Shown here: positions 24,871 through 33,177 of the stretch, piece after piece | Layout of the letters: each line of letters begins with the position of its first letter | How positions within the stretch are numbered: the first letter of the stretch is position 1 | NCBI RefSeq assembly: GCF_016919385.1 | Contig: NZ_CP070351.1 | Coordinates: 3,534,001 to 3,598,000 of the forward strand | Length of the DNA stretch: 64,000 nt | Direction: 5' to 3' | DNA from: Gordonia sp. PDNC005 | GTDB lineage: Bacteria; Actinomycetota; Actinomycetes; Mycobacteriales; Mycobacteriaceae | Notes under the pieces: generated by a model | Database searches by the model: none | What the model saw: the letters and a program-made list of their open reading frames with translations, nothing else | What the model was told of the DNA's origin: nothing | Translations under genes and position numbers: made by a program

Positions 24871-25932
24871 GTGGCCCCACGCATGAGATCAGACCTGGAC
24901 TCCCTGCCCGTCTACGTCCCCGGCAAGACGTTTCCGGGCGCCATCAAGCTCGCGAGCAACGAGACCACCCATCCCCCGCTGCCGAGCGTGCAGGCAGCGA
25001 TCGCCGACGCCGTCGCCACGCTCAACCGGTACCCCGACAACGGGATGGTGGAATTGACCGACGAGCTGGCCAAGTCGCTCGGCGTCACACCGGACGAGAT
25101 CCAGGTGGGGTGCGGGTCGGTGATCCTGTGCCAGAACCTGATCACCGCCACCTCCGGTCCGGGCGACGAAGTCCTGTTCGGGTGGCGTTCGTTCGAGACG
25201 TACCCACTCGCCACGCGCGTCGCGGGTGCCACTCCCGTCCAGGTCCCGCTGACCGGCGACGGCGTCCACGACCTCGAGGCCATGGCCGCGGCGATCACCG
25301 ACCGCACCCGCCTGATCTTCGTCTGCAACCCGAACAACCCGACCGGCACCGTTGTGGAGGCGGCAGCGCTCCGCGCTTTCCTGGAGGCGGTGCCGAGCGA
25401 TGTCGTCGTCGCCCTCGACGAGGCCTACTTCGAGTACACGCGGCTCGACGGCCCCCACGCTTACGACGCATTGGAGCTTCGCCGCGAGTTCGAGAATCTT
25501 GTTGTGCTGCGCACTTTCTCGAAGGCGTACGGTCTCGCCGGCCTGCGCGTCGGATACGCCGTCGCGCACCCGACTGTCATCACGGCGCTCGGAAAGATCC
25601 ACGTTCCGTTCAGTGTCGGCACACTGACTCAAGTGGCCGCAGTGGCCTCTCTGCGCGTCCAAGACGAGCTTCTGGAACGTACTGAGGCCGTGGTGGCCGA
25701 ACGCGACCGTGTGACAGCAGCGTTGCGCGACCTCGGGTACCGCGTGCCCGACTCACAAGCCAACTTCGTCTGGCTCGATCTCGGCGACGAGTCGACGGCA
25801 TTCGCGGAGGCGAGCACTGCGGTCGGCGTGATCGTCCGACCGTTCGCAGGCGACGGCGTCCGCGTCACGGTGACCGATCGCGACGAGGACGACTCGTTTC
25901 TGGCCTTCGCCTCGGCCTATGTCGGCCGGTAG
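24871..25932 (+). CDS. Histidinol-phosphate/aromatic amino-acid aminotransferase
   Basis: The 353-residue class-I/II PLP aminotransferase is of the HisC type, similar in context to mycobacterial HisC2/Pat. PLP-contact motifs: SNETTHPP (about 29-36), CNPNNPTGT (152-160), DEAYFEY (183-189) and LRTFSKAYGLAGLRVGY with Schiff-base lysine 218. It would transaminate phenylpyruvate or 4-hydroxyphenylpyruvate, or act in histidine synthesis; nearness to tyrA favours the aromatic role. GTG 24871 follows TACATT after 6 bases, again a leaderless arrangement. ATG 24883 is an alternative start. Confidence 0.9.
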   Translation: MAPRMRSDLDSLPVYVPGKTFPGAIKLASNETTHPPLPSVQAAIADAVATLNRYPDNGMVELTDELAKSLGVTPDEIQVGCGSVILCQNLITATSGPGDEVLFGWRSFETYPLATRVAGATPVQVPLTGDGVHDLEAMAAAITDRTRLIFVCNPNNPTGTVVEAAALRAFLEAVPSDVVVALDEAYFEYTRLDGPHAYDALELRREFENLVVLRTFSKAYGLAGLRVGYAVAHPTVITALGKIHVPFSVGTLTQVAAVASLRVQDELLERTEAVVAERDRVTAALRDLGYRVPDSQANFVWLDLGDESTAFAEASTAVGVIVRPFAGDGVRVTVTDRDEDDSFLAFASAYVGR

Positions 25933-25951
25933 TCCGCACCGCGACCTTCAA

Positions 25952-25987
25952 TGACAAACGCGGCCTTCGTGAAGGCCGCGTTTGTCA
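25952..25987. terminator. Bidirectional terminator hairpin
   Basis: A perfect inverted repeat of 17 bp per arm (TGACAAACGCGGCCTTC and its complement, only GT between) lies between the convergent aminotransferase and mycolyltransferase genes. The effective loop takes in the closing pairs. Confidence 0.85.
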
Positions 25988-26047
25988 ACGAAGTGTCGAT
26001 CCGCCTCGACGAGTGCAGCGGATGCCGAAGGAGACCGCGTCGGGCAC

Positions 26048-27040
26048 TCAGAGTGCCGGGGCGAGCGTCTCCCACGCCTTGGGAAGGTCCTGCTTCCAGT
26101 AGTCCCAGCGATGCGTGCCGATGAGGCGGAATCCGGGGGTGAAGGCGATTCCCTCACGCTGGAGATCAGCCGCGAATTCGAGGGAGCAGCGGTACGCGCC
26201 CATCTCGAGCGCCGAACCTGCCGCCATCTGCGCGTCGCGCGGGCCTTCCGACGGATCGTAGTCCGCGGTCAGATCGAAGGGCCCGATTGCGCCGGAGCCC
26301 GCGGAGATGAAGATTCGCTTGCCACGCAGAGCGTCCAGCTTCCGCGCCGGGTCGTGTTCTCTCCAATACTCGCCGCCGGGGGTGCCCCACATCTTCACGG
26401 CGTCTGCTCCGCTCTTGGCTAGCGTCGACCGCACATACGCCTCATTGGCGGGCCCGGTGATCGGTGGGCAGCCGCTCAACGACGCGACACCGCGGTACAG
26501 CTCCGGGTGACGCGCAGCGAGCGCAAAGGCCGACTGGCCGCCCATCGACAGCCCCATCACCGCATTGTTGCCGGATCCGTGGAACCGTTCATCGATCAGC
26601 GGGGGAAGTTCCTTGGTCAGGAACGTCTCCCACTGCGGCTTGCCCAGCTTCGCGTCGGTGCTGCGCCAGTTGGTGTAGAACGACGCCGCGCCGCCCGCGG
26701 GGAGGACGACGTTCACATTGCGTCCGGCGAAGTATTGAGCGGCGCCGCCCTTGGTGATCCAGTCGCTGACGTTCTCACCTGCATCCGCGCCGTCGAGCAT
26801 GTAGAGGCTCGGACGCGGGGCCGTTCCGCCGGGCGTCAGAACGGTCACCTTCATCTTGCGGTCCATCGATGGAGAGTCGACGGTGATGTCCACCCGTTCG
26901 AGCGACACGTTCTTCGCTGCAACAATGCGAGCAGCACGGTGGCGAGACGGCGCCGCATCTACCGCAGCAGGCACCAAGACTGTGACTACTGCGACCGCTG
27001 TGACAGCAGAAGCGATACGTGTAAACCGATGGGACCACAT
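26048..27040 (-). CDS. Secreted mycolyltransferase / antigen-85-like esterase (copy 1)
   Basis: The 330-residue protein has a Sec signal ending near DAAPS (about 28-32) and the alpha/beta-hydrolase fold of corynebacterial and mycobacterial mycolyltransferases. The nucleophile elbow GLSMGG puts serine at 165. The oxyanion/active region YMLDGADAGENVSDWITKGG and the histidine motif GTHRWDYWK near the C-terminus match antigen-85 proteins. These enzymes move mycolic acids between trehalose esters and onto arabinogalactan in the cell wall. ATG 27040 follows TACTCT after 8 bases. A close paralogue lies 88 bases upstream. Confidence 0.88.
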   Translation of the reverse strand: MWSHRFTRIASAVTAVAVVTVLVPAAVDAAPSRHRAARIVAAKNVSLERVDITVDSPSMDRKMKVTVLTPGGTAPRPSLYMLDGADAGENVSDWITKGGAAQYFAGRNVNVVLPAGGAASFYTNWRSTDAKLGKPQWETFLTKELPPLIDERFHGSGNNAVMGLSMGGQSAFALAARHPELYRGVASLSGCPPITGPANEAYVRSTLAKSGADAVKMWGTPGGEYWREHDPARKLDALRGKRIFISAGSGAIGPFDLTADYDPSEGPRDAQMAAGSALEMGAYRCSLEFAADLQREGIAFTPGFRLIGTHRWDYWKQDLPKAWETLAPAL

Positions 27041-27127
27041 GGTGGCTAAGAGTACCGAAGTTTACGCACCAGTAGGTGTGGCCCAGATAACAGGAAGCCA
27101 AGCGTTAGCGATATGGCAACGCGGACG

Positions 27128-28135
27128 TCACAACGCAGGCTCAAGCACCTTCCACATGCGCCCGAGGCCCAGTTTCCAGTAGTCCCAACGATGCGTTCCG
27201 ACCCTCCGCAAGTCCAGAGTGAACGGCACCTTCGCCTTCGTCAGCTTGACTGCGAACTCACGCGTGCAACTGTCGGCACCGATCTCAACACCCGAAGCGA
27301 TCCCGAAGACGATCGAGGGCGGCATCTCCGAATCCGGGTCGCCGTGACGATCAGCCTCTCCGGGCTTCCCCTGGGCCGACTCCATATAGATGGTGGTTCC
27401 CCTCAGTGCATCAAGGCGGAACTGTGGATCATGCGAACGCCAGTATCGTCCTCCTGCCGGACCCCACATCTTCTCGGCATTGCCGCCGTACATCGCGGCG
27501 GTCGCCTTCACGAACGCTTCGTTCTTCGCGCCGGTGATGACGGGGCAACCGCTGAGCGATCCGATCGCGCGGTACAGCCCGGGATTGCGACTACTGAGCG
27601 TGAATGCCGACTGGCCACCCATCGAGAGGCCCGCAACACCGTTGCTTCCGTTGCCGTGGAAGCGACCATCGATCACCGGGGGCAGTTCCCGAGTGAGGAA
27701 TGTCTCCCAATGCGGACGCCCGATCTTCGGGTCCTCCTTGAGCCAGTTGGTATAGAACGACGCGGCACCACCTGCCGGGAACACCGCATTGACGTTGCGC
27801 CCCGCGAAGAACTCCTCCGCGCCACCTTTGGTGATCCAGTCGCTGACATCCTCGCCCGCACCTGCACCGTCGAGCATGTAGATCGTCGGACGCGGAGCGT
27901 CGCCGGTCGGCGACAGAACAGTGACCTTGACGTCCCAGCCCATCGAGGACGAGCTCACGGTGAGGTCGACGCGGAACGGGGTGACGCGCTTCTCGGAGAC
28001 GATGGCCGACGCGTCAGGGGCGGTCGGCGACGGATCGTCAGCGGACGCGATGCCGACGGCGTTGGGAACACCTATAAGAGACACGGCGACGACCGCAAGG
28101 GCAGCCGTGAGACGGACGAACCGCGAGGGGGACAT
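27128..28135 (-). CDS. Secreted mycolyltransferase / antigen-85-like esterase (copy 2)
   Basis: The 335-residue paralogue of the downstream gene keeps the GLSMGG elbow, YMLDGAGAGEDVSDWITKGG and GTHRWDYWK. It differs in the signal peptide and in an inserted acidic/glycine-rich segment (GKPGEADRHGDPDSEMPP) before the last strand. ATG 28135 is chosen because TACGGT lies 8 bases upstream and the signal peptide then starts normally (MSPSRFVRLTAALAVV); frames from 28189 would add a non-signal extension. The pair is probably a tandem duplication, each with its own promoter. Confidence 0.88.
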   Translation of the reverse strand: MSPSRFVRLTAALAVVAVSLIGVPNAVGIASADDPSPTAPDASAIVSEKRVTPFRVDLTVSSSSMGWDVKVTVLSPTGDAPRPTIYMLDGAGAGEDVSDWITKGGAEEFFAGRNVNAVFPAGGAASFYTNWLKEDPKIGRPHWETFLTRELPPVIDGRFHGNGSNGVAGLSMGGQSAFTLSSRNPGLYRAIGSLSGCPVITGAKNEAFVKATAAMYGGNAEKMWGPAGGRYWRSHDPQFRLDALRGTTIYMESAQGKPGEADRHGDPDSEMPPSIVFGIASGVEIGADSCTREFAVKLTKAKVPFTLDLRRVGTHRWDYWKLGLGRMWKVLEPAL

Positions 28136-28263
28136 GGACGCCAACCGTAGCGTCGAGACGGACATCACACCCCATCGGGATCGCCCCACCGGTCACATGT
28201 CGAGACAGACGGCACGGATGTGTGCCCGTGTGGCATCCACACGCCGATGAAACGGACACCCGG

Positions 28264-29466
28264 TCAGGGTTCGTATCGCTCCGGAAGCTCTCGCATCAAG
28301 CCTGGCCCAAGCTGCGAGATGTTGCCCTGCAAGACGTCTCGGTACACGCGTAGTTGCTCTTCGCCGCTGCGTACTTGCTGAGACAACCGACGCGTGTGGT
28401 CCGCGCCTATCTCCCGGTCACCCGACCTCGCAAGGAGATGATCGATGCGAGCGTCGATGGTGGAGGCTCGGTCGAACTCGTCGAGCAGACGGAGTTCGAC
28501 GGCGGCCGACTCGACCGTCGCGGCGATCTCGCTGAGCGCGTGTACACGGTCGATCAACTCCGACCAGACCGGACGCAGCGCGTTCTCCCTCGCAGCGATG
28601 TGCTCGGCGAAGCCTGCATCAAAACCGCCGTTACGTTTCGCCTGATCAAGGTCGACCCGCAGTGCACGGAGCGCAACGATGTCGGCGGAGATCTCGGCGA
28701 GCTCGGCGTGAAGATTCACCTGGACACGCTGCATCTCGAAGTGATCCGACAGCCAGGCGGGGTTGGTGCGGATCCGGTCGTAATAGTGCCCCGCGACGAA
28801 CAGCAGAGTCTCGTAGCCGTCGGAGAACGCCGCACCGCGTGCGAGGGTCCCCGTAGCGACTGCGTCCGGTCCGAAGACCTTCGCCGCCATCTCCTCCATC
28901 TGGCGGCGAGGACCGCGACCGCCGACCTGCCCGACGGCGCCGACGACCTTGTCGAACATGTCTGAACCGGCTTTACGAGCGCCGACAGGGCGATTCGGGA
29001 CCGGAGTGCACAGCAGGCCCGAGAAGAGCTGCTCGCGCTCATCGATCTCCAGGTATGTGTTCTCGCGGCGTTCCCGACGGATCGCACGTGTACCACTCGG
29101 AAAGATCCCCTTCGCGGTGACGACCGCCCGGTGTGCGTCTTCCCGACGACGGTTGAGACCGGCCAACCGCGACCGGACGATCGGCTGGACCAACCCGGGG
29201 AGCACGGTGGTGCCGAGGTAGCCCTCGGCGTGGAGAATGCTGCGCTGGACCCGACGGAGTTCGCTGTACCCGTTAGAGGGTGATGGAAGCGGCAGATTGC
29301 TCGAGGCCCGGCGAACGACTGTCGCTCGCGCCGTCGGCGTCAGGTACGCCGACGCGATGAGCAGACATGACAGGTCGGACAGCTCCGGAGGCTGGCCGGG
29401 GACGCGGGCGTCGTTCGTCCACTGCCGCAGATCGGCGACCGTGGTTGAGCGAGCATTTTCGGACAT
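28264..29466 (-). CDS. Unknown 400-residue cytoplasmic protein
   Basis: No signal peptide or membrane segment is seen. The second half is rich in charged, helix-forming sequence (MQRVQVNLHAELAEISADIVALRALRV and later AATVESAAVELRLLDEFDRAS), suggesting a long helical or coiled-coil region. The first half has a basic stretch RSRLAGLNRRREDAHRAVV and a single Leu-Cys-Thr-Pro motif. I recognise no family. ATG 29466 follows TAGCAT after 6 bases, which disfavours GTG 29472. It stands alone between the mycolyltransferases and a two-component operon. Confidence 0.7.
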   Translation of the reverse strand: MSENARSTTVADLRQWTNDARVPGQPPELSDLSCLLIASAYLTPTARATVVRRASSNLPLPSPSNGYSELRRVQRSILHAEGYLGTTVLPGLVQPIVRSRLAGLNRRREDAHRAVVTAKGIFPSGTRAIRRERRENTYLEIDEREQLFSGLLCTPVPNRPVGARKAGSDMFDKVVGAVGQVGGRGPRRQMEEMAAKVFGPDAVATGTLARGAAFSDGYETLLFVAGHYYDRIRTNPAWLSDHFEMQRVQVNLHAELAEISADIVALRALRVDLDQAKRNGGFDAGFAEHIAARENALRPVWSELIDRVHALSEIAATVESAAVELRLLDEFDRASTIDARIDHLLARSGDREIGADHTRRLSQQVRSGEEQLRVYRDVLQGNISQLGPGLMRELPERYEP

Positions 29467-29565
29467 GACCACATGCTACCGGCGGGCACCGACAACCCGC
29501 CCTTGCGAATCTCGCCACATCGGACGGTCGAGCGAGGCGGCAAGCACGCCGTCCGGGTGCATCGA

Positions 29566-30171
29566 TCAGATCCAGCCGCGCTCGTGCGCCACCCTCGCGG
29601 CCTCGGCACGCGTCGACGTACCCGTCTTGCCTATGGCCGACGACAGATGGTTCCGCACGGTGCCCTGCGACAGATGCACTTGCGCGGCGATGGATGCAAC
29701 GGTTCCGCCTGACAGCGCGGCGGCGAGCACATCCGACTCGCGAGGCGTCAACGGATTCTCCCCGCTCGTCAGGCTCTCCGTGGCCAGCGTCGGGTCGATG
29801 ACGCGGAGTCCGGCATCCACCCGACGGACTGCGTCCGCGAGTTGCGCGGCGGGGGTGTCTTTGACGACGAAGCCCGACGCTCCCGCGTCGATCGCGCGAC
29901 GCAGGTAGCCGGGCCTTCCGAATGTGGTCACGATCAACGAGCGGACGCCCGGCAGTTCCGCCGTCACACGGGCGGCGGCCTCGATGCCGTCGATGCCCGG
30001 CATCTCGATGTCGAGGAGACACACCTGCGCCTGCGATTCTCTTGCCGCGGCAAGGACTTCGTCTCCTCGTCCGACTTGCGCGACGACGGTCAGGTCGGGC
30101 TCGAGGTCGAGGAGCGCGGCGAGCGCCCCGCGGACCAGCGCCTGGTCGTCTGCCAGCAGCAGTCGGATCAT
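29566..30171 (-). CDS. NarL/LuxR-type response regulator
   Basis: The 201-residue protein has a receiver domain (acidic DD at 8-9, phospho-acceptor Asp54 in LLDIEMPG, switch lysine in FVVKDTPAA) and a C-terminal LuxR helix-turn-helix (LTPRESDVLAAALSGGTVASIAAQVHLSQGTVRNHLSSAIGK). It overlaps the histidine kinase gene by four bases (ATGA) and is the last gene of a four-gene operon with an ABC exporter. It probably controls that exporter. Confidence 0.93.
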   Translation of the reverse strand: MIRLLLADDQALVRGALAALLDLEPDLTVVAQVGRGDEVLAAARESQAQVCLLDIEMPGIDGIEAAARVTAELPGVRSLIVTTFGRPGYLRRAIDAGASGFVVKDTPAAQLADAVRRVDAGLRVIDPTLATESLTSGENPLTPRESDVLAAALSGGTVASIAAQVHLSQGTVRNHLSSAIGKTGTSTRAEAARVAHERGWI

Positions 30172-31310
30172 CGGTTCTCCTCCGTCACGGTCGCGGTCAC
30201 CACGGTCCCACAGTCGTCCGAGGAGACAGCGAGCCGACCGCCTGCGGCGTCGACCCGTTCCGCAAGACCGCGCAGGCCGTTCCCGAACGTGAGCAGCGGT
30301 GATCCCCGGCCGTCATCACGGACCATCAGCGTGTCCGGGGTGACGGTCACTTCGCACGACGACGCACCCGAATGCCGGACCACGTTGGTGACCGATTCCC
30401 GCAGGACCCAGGCGAACAACGTGGCGTTCGGCGTCGAAACCGTGGCCGGATCCGGCAGGTCCGCGGTGATCCCCGCCGCGCGAAGCGCGCTTCCCGCGGA
30501 CGCGAGAACACCCGGCAGATCCGGAGTCCGGAGCCGACCGACTGTCGTCCGAACTTCGGCGAGCGCCGCCCTGGTGAGGGCGTTCACCTCGGCGATCTCG
30601 GCTTTGGCGCGTTCGGGATCAAGATCGACAAGCCTGCCCGCCAGCTCGGTCTTGACGGAGATGACTGTCAGGGAATGCCCCAGGATGTCGTGGACGTCGC
30701 GCGCAACGCTCTCCCGCTCGGCGACGACGGCGAGTTCGGCGTCGAGCTCCCGTTGCCGCTCATGCATCTCGGCGCGCGCCGATTCGCGTTCGCTGACCGC
30801 GCGCATGGCGATCATCGTCATGCCGATGGCCGCCATGATCGCCACCACACCGAAGTCGACGGACCAGCCCAGAACCTTCGGGACCGCCCAGGCCGCGATG
30901 ATGAGCGCGACGATGACGGCTACCTGCAGGCGACGCGGCGCGATGAACGAGATGATCGCCATCAGGAACCCGGCCAGACCGAACGTCGCCTCGTGCAGAA
31001 TCGGGAACAACGCCAGGACAAGTGCAACGAGCACTCCTGCGAAAATCCATCGTGAGCGCTCCGCACCGGTGGTGATCCCCGGCCCGTTGTACATGAACAG
31101 GATGCAGGAGGTGGCGTAGACCAGCCCGAATGCACCGATCAGGGCCAGGCCGAGCGCCTTGACGCCGACGGTGTGGTCCGAGCCGATCAGCGACGAGATC
31201 GGGTACACGAGGAAGATCAGCCACACGGCGCCGAACGCCCAGCGCCATTGGCGCCAGGGCATCCGGTCGTCTGCGGTGATCCGGTCTATCCGGTCCCGGA
31301 GGGCACTCAT
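30168..31310 (-). CDS. Sensor histidine kinase (HisKA_3 / DesK-like)
   Basis: The 380-residue kinase has about five or six hydrophobic helices in residues 20-170, a short coiled linker, the dimerisation/phosphoacceptor motif RDVHDILGHSLT (His207) and a C-terminal ATPase domain with a short N-box (LRESVTNVVRHSGAS) and VRDDGRG. It senses membrane state or a drug and phosphorylates the overlapping response regulator. It follows the ABC permease gene by 8 bases. Confidence 0.92.
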   Translation of the reverse strand: MSALRDRIDRITADDRMPWRQWRWAFGAVWLIFLVYPISSLIGSDHTVGVKALGLALIGAFGLVYATSCILFMYNGPGITTGAERSRWIFAGVLVALVLALFPILHEATFGLAGFLMAIISFIAPRRLQVAVIVALIIAAWAVPKVLGWSVDFGVVAIMAAIGMTMIAMRAVSERESARAEMHERQRELDAELAVVAERESVARDVHDILGHSLTVISVKTELAGRLVDLDPERAKAEIAEVNALTRAALAEVRTTVGRLRTPDLPGVLASAGSALRAAGITADLPDPATVSTPNATLFAWVLRESVTNVVRHSGASSCEVTVTPDTLMVRDDGRGSPLLTFGNGLRGLAERVDAAGGRLAVSSDDCGTVVTATVTEENR

Positions 31311-31318
31311 GAGAGTCC

Positions 31319-32086
31319 TTACTGGCGGTTGCTACTGCGAGAGTAGAAGAAGGCGGCCGCAGTGGCGAAGGTCGCCGCCCAGAACACTGCGTTCGCGACC
31401 ATCACCCAGACGCTGATCGCGGTTCCGTCGATCGTGACTCCACTGTCGAGGGGATAGCGCGCCAGTGACACGACGCCGAACATCGGGGTGAACTCGGCGA
31501 TCCGCAGCATGGTGCCCGAGAGCGGGACGAACACGTTGCCCGCGAAAGCGAGGAGTGCGAGCACCCCGCCGAGCGCCTGCATGGCGCCGTCGGCCTTGAG
31601 AAGACTTCCCAGCGCCAGACCGAGGGCGGCGAACACCGACGATCCGAGCCAACCGATGAGCAGGCACGCGATCCAGACACCGGCCGGAGCCTTCGCGCCA
31701 CTGATCGCACCGACCACGGTGAGGACCACGACGGGCAGCGCGCTCATCGTCAACGCCAGCGCCACCTTGGTGGAGACGTACCCGCTCGGCTTGAGCGGAG
31801 TCATCATCAGCGTGCGGGTCCACCCGGCCTGCTGTTCGATGGAGACCGAGGCGGCATTCGACGACGCCGCCAGGATCGCGCCGTACACGGCCATTCCGAC
31901 CAAGACGTAGAACGCGACGTTGCCGCTGCCGACCATCTCGGAGTGCTTCTGCGTGGCGCCGAAGACGAGGTACAGCAGCGCGGGCATGGCAATGGTGAAG
32001 ATCATCGCGCGGCGGTTCCGCAGCACGCGTCGGACGTCGTATTTGAGGTAGGTGGGCGCGATTCCCGCGCCGGACAGTGCCGTCAT
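31319..32086 (-). CDS. ABC-2 type transporter permease
   Basis: The 255-residue membrane protein has about six transmembrane helices and the ABC-2 family signature near WTRTLMMTPLKPSGYVSTKVA. It would pair with the ATPase encoded 9 bases upstream to form an exporter for a drug, lipid or peptide. Its place next to a NarL-type two-component system matches the common actinobacterial and firmicute export/sensing modules. Substrate unknown. Confidence 0.9.
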   Translation of the reverse strand: MTALSGAGIAPTYLKYDVRRVLRNRRAMIFTIAMPALLYLVFGATQKHSEMVGSGNVAFYVLVGMAVYGAILAASSNAASVSIEQQAGWTRTLMMTPLKPSGYVSTKVALALTMSALPVVVLTVVGAISGAKAPAGVWIACLLIGWLGSSVFAALGLALGSLLKADGAMQALGGVLALLAFAGNVFVPLSGTMLRIAEFTPMFGVVSLARYPLDSGVTIDGTAISVWVMVANAVFWAATFATAAAFFYSRSSNRQ

Positions 32087-32095
32087 GGTTGGTCT

Positions 32096-33016
32096 CTACT
32101 TTCCTGCGGTGGGCGTGGCTGAGGTGAGTGCGACGAAGGCGTCTTCGAGGTTGTGGGCGGCGATCTCGACGTCACGGGCCCTGGTGCTGGTGAGGAGGTG
32201 CCGCGCGAGGGCGTCAGAGTCGGCGAGTGACAGGTAGATCCGTCCACCGCGGCGTTCAACGATCTCCAGGTCCGGGAACACTCGATGCAGCGCGGGAACG
32301 GCGGTCTCGTCGAGCTGCGCGGAGACGACCCGCCGACTCGCCTGGCTCCGAATGGCCGCGGTGGACCCGTCGGCGACGACGCGTCCGCCTGCGATCATCA
32401 CGATCCGGTCGGCGAAGGCGTCGGCCTCCTCCAGGTAGTGCGTCGCGAACAGGACGGTGCGACCGTGACGTGCATCCGCCCGCATCGCGGACCAGAACGT
32501 GCGGCGGGACTCTACGTCCATCCCGGCCGTCGGCTCGTCGAGGACGATGAGGTCGGGGTCGGGCAGCAGCGCAAGTGCGAACTTCAGGCGCTGCTGTTCG
32601 CCTCCCGAGCAGCGGGACACTTTGCGGTCCGCGATCTCGGCGATGTCGGCGCGGACCATGACCGCCTCGACGTCGGCGTTCCTGTTGTGCAGCGAAGCGA
32701 CGATCCCGACGGTCTCGGCGACGGTGAAGTCGTCCATGAGCCCGCCGGTCTGCATGACTGCGGCGATCCGTCCGTCGCGAGCGGCCTTGCACGGTTCCTG
32801 ACCGAAGACGCGGACCTCGCCGGCATCCGGCGACGACAGGCCGAGGATCATGTCGAGGGTTGTCGTCTTGCCCGCACCGTTCGGCCCGAGGAAAGCGACG
32901 ACCTCCCCCGGCTGGACGGCGAGCTCGACGCCCTTCACCGCTTCGACGACGGCGCCCTTGGGCCCCGCGAAACTCTTGGTCAACTGTGTTGCTGAGATGG
33001 CGAGTGCGCTGTTCAT
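32096..33016 (-). CDS. ABC transporter ATP-binding protein
   Basis: The 306-residue protein has Walker A FLGPNGAGKTTT (about 42-53), the signature CSGGEQQRL, Walker B LIVLDEPTAGMD and H-loop FATHYLEEAD. A C-terminal extension of about 80 residues is typical of drug-resistance ABC-2 ATPases. It is the first gene of the exporter/two-component operon. Its promoter region holds the palindrome at 33075-33090. Confidence 0.93.
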   Translation of the reverse strand: MNSALAISATQLTKSFAGPKGAVVEAVKGVELAVQPGEVVAFLGPNGAGKTTTLDMILGLSSPDAGEVRVFGQEPCKAARDGRIAAVMQTGGLMDDFTVAETVGIVASLHNRNADVEAVMVRADIAEIADRKVSRCSGGEQQRLKFALALLPDPDLIVLDEPTAGMDVESRRTFWSAMRADARHGRTVLFATHYLEEADAFADRIVMIAGGRVVADGSTAAIRSQASRRVVSAQLDETAVPALHRVFPDLEIVERRGGRIYLSLADSDALARHLLTSTRARDVEIAAHNLEDAFVALTSATPTAGK

Positions 33017-33074
33017 GCCATTAACATTCCCGCTTCGCCGCGCTCGTCACCCAGCGCAGATGTCACGTCCTTCC

Positions 33075-33090
33075 CATGACAGGTGTCATG
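33075..33090. promoter_or_regulatory. Candidate response-regulator site upstream of ABC operon
   Basis: The perfect palindrome CATGACA-GG-TGTCATG starts 59 bases upstream of the ABC ATPase start. A related half, ATGTCAC, lies just downstream at about 33059-33065. The operon's own LuxR-type regulator is the natural candidate to bind. The divergent GAF regulator gene is the other possible target. Confidence 0.5.
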
Positions 33091-33177
33091 CCGCGACGGA
33101 TCCGACAAACACACCGACCGTGACCGTCGTCACTCCGATTTGGCACAATCAAGGTACGAGTGCCACCGGAGGAAGCC

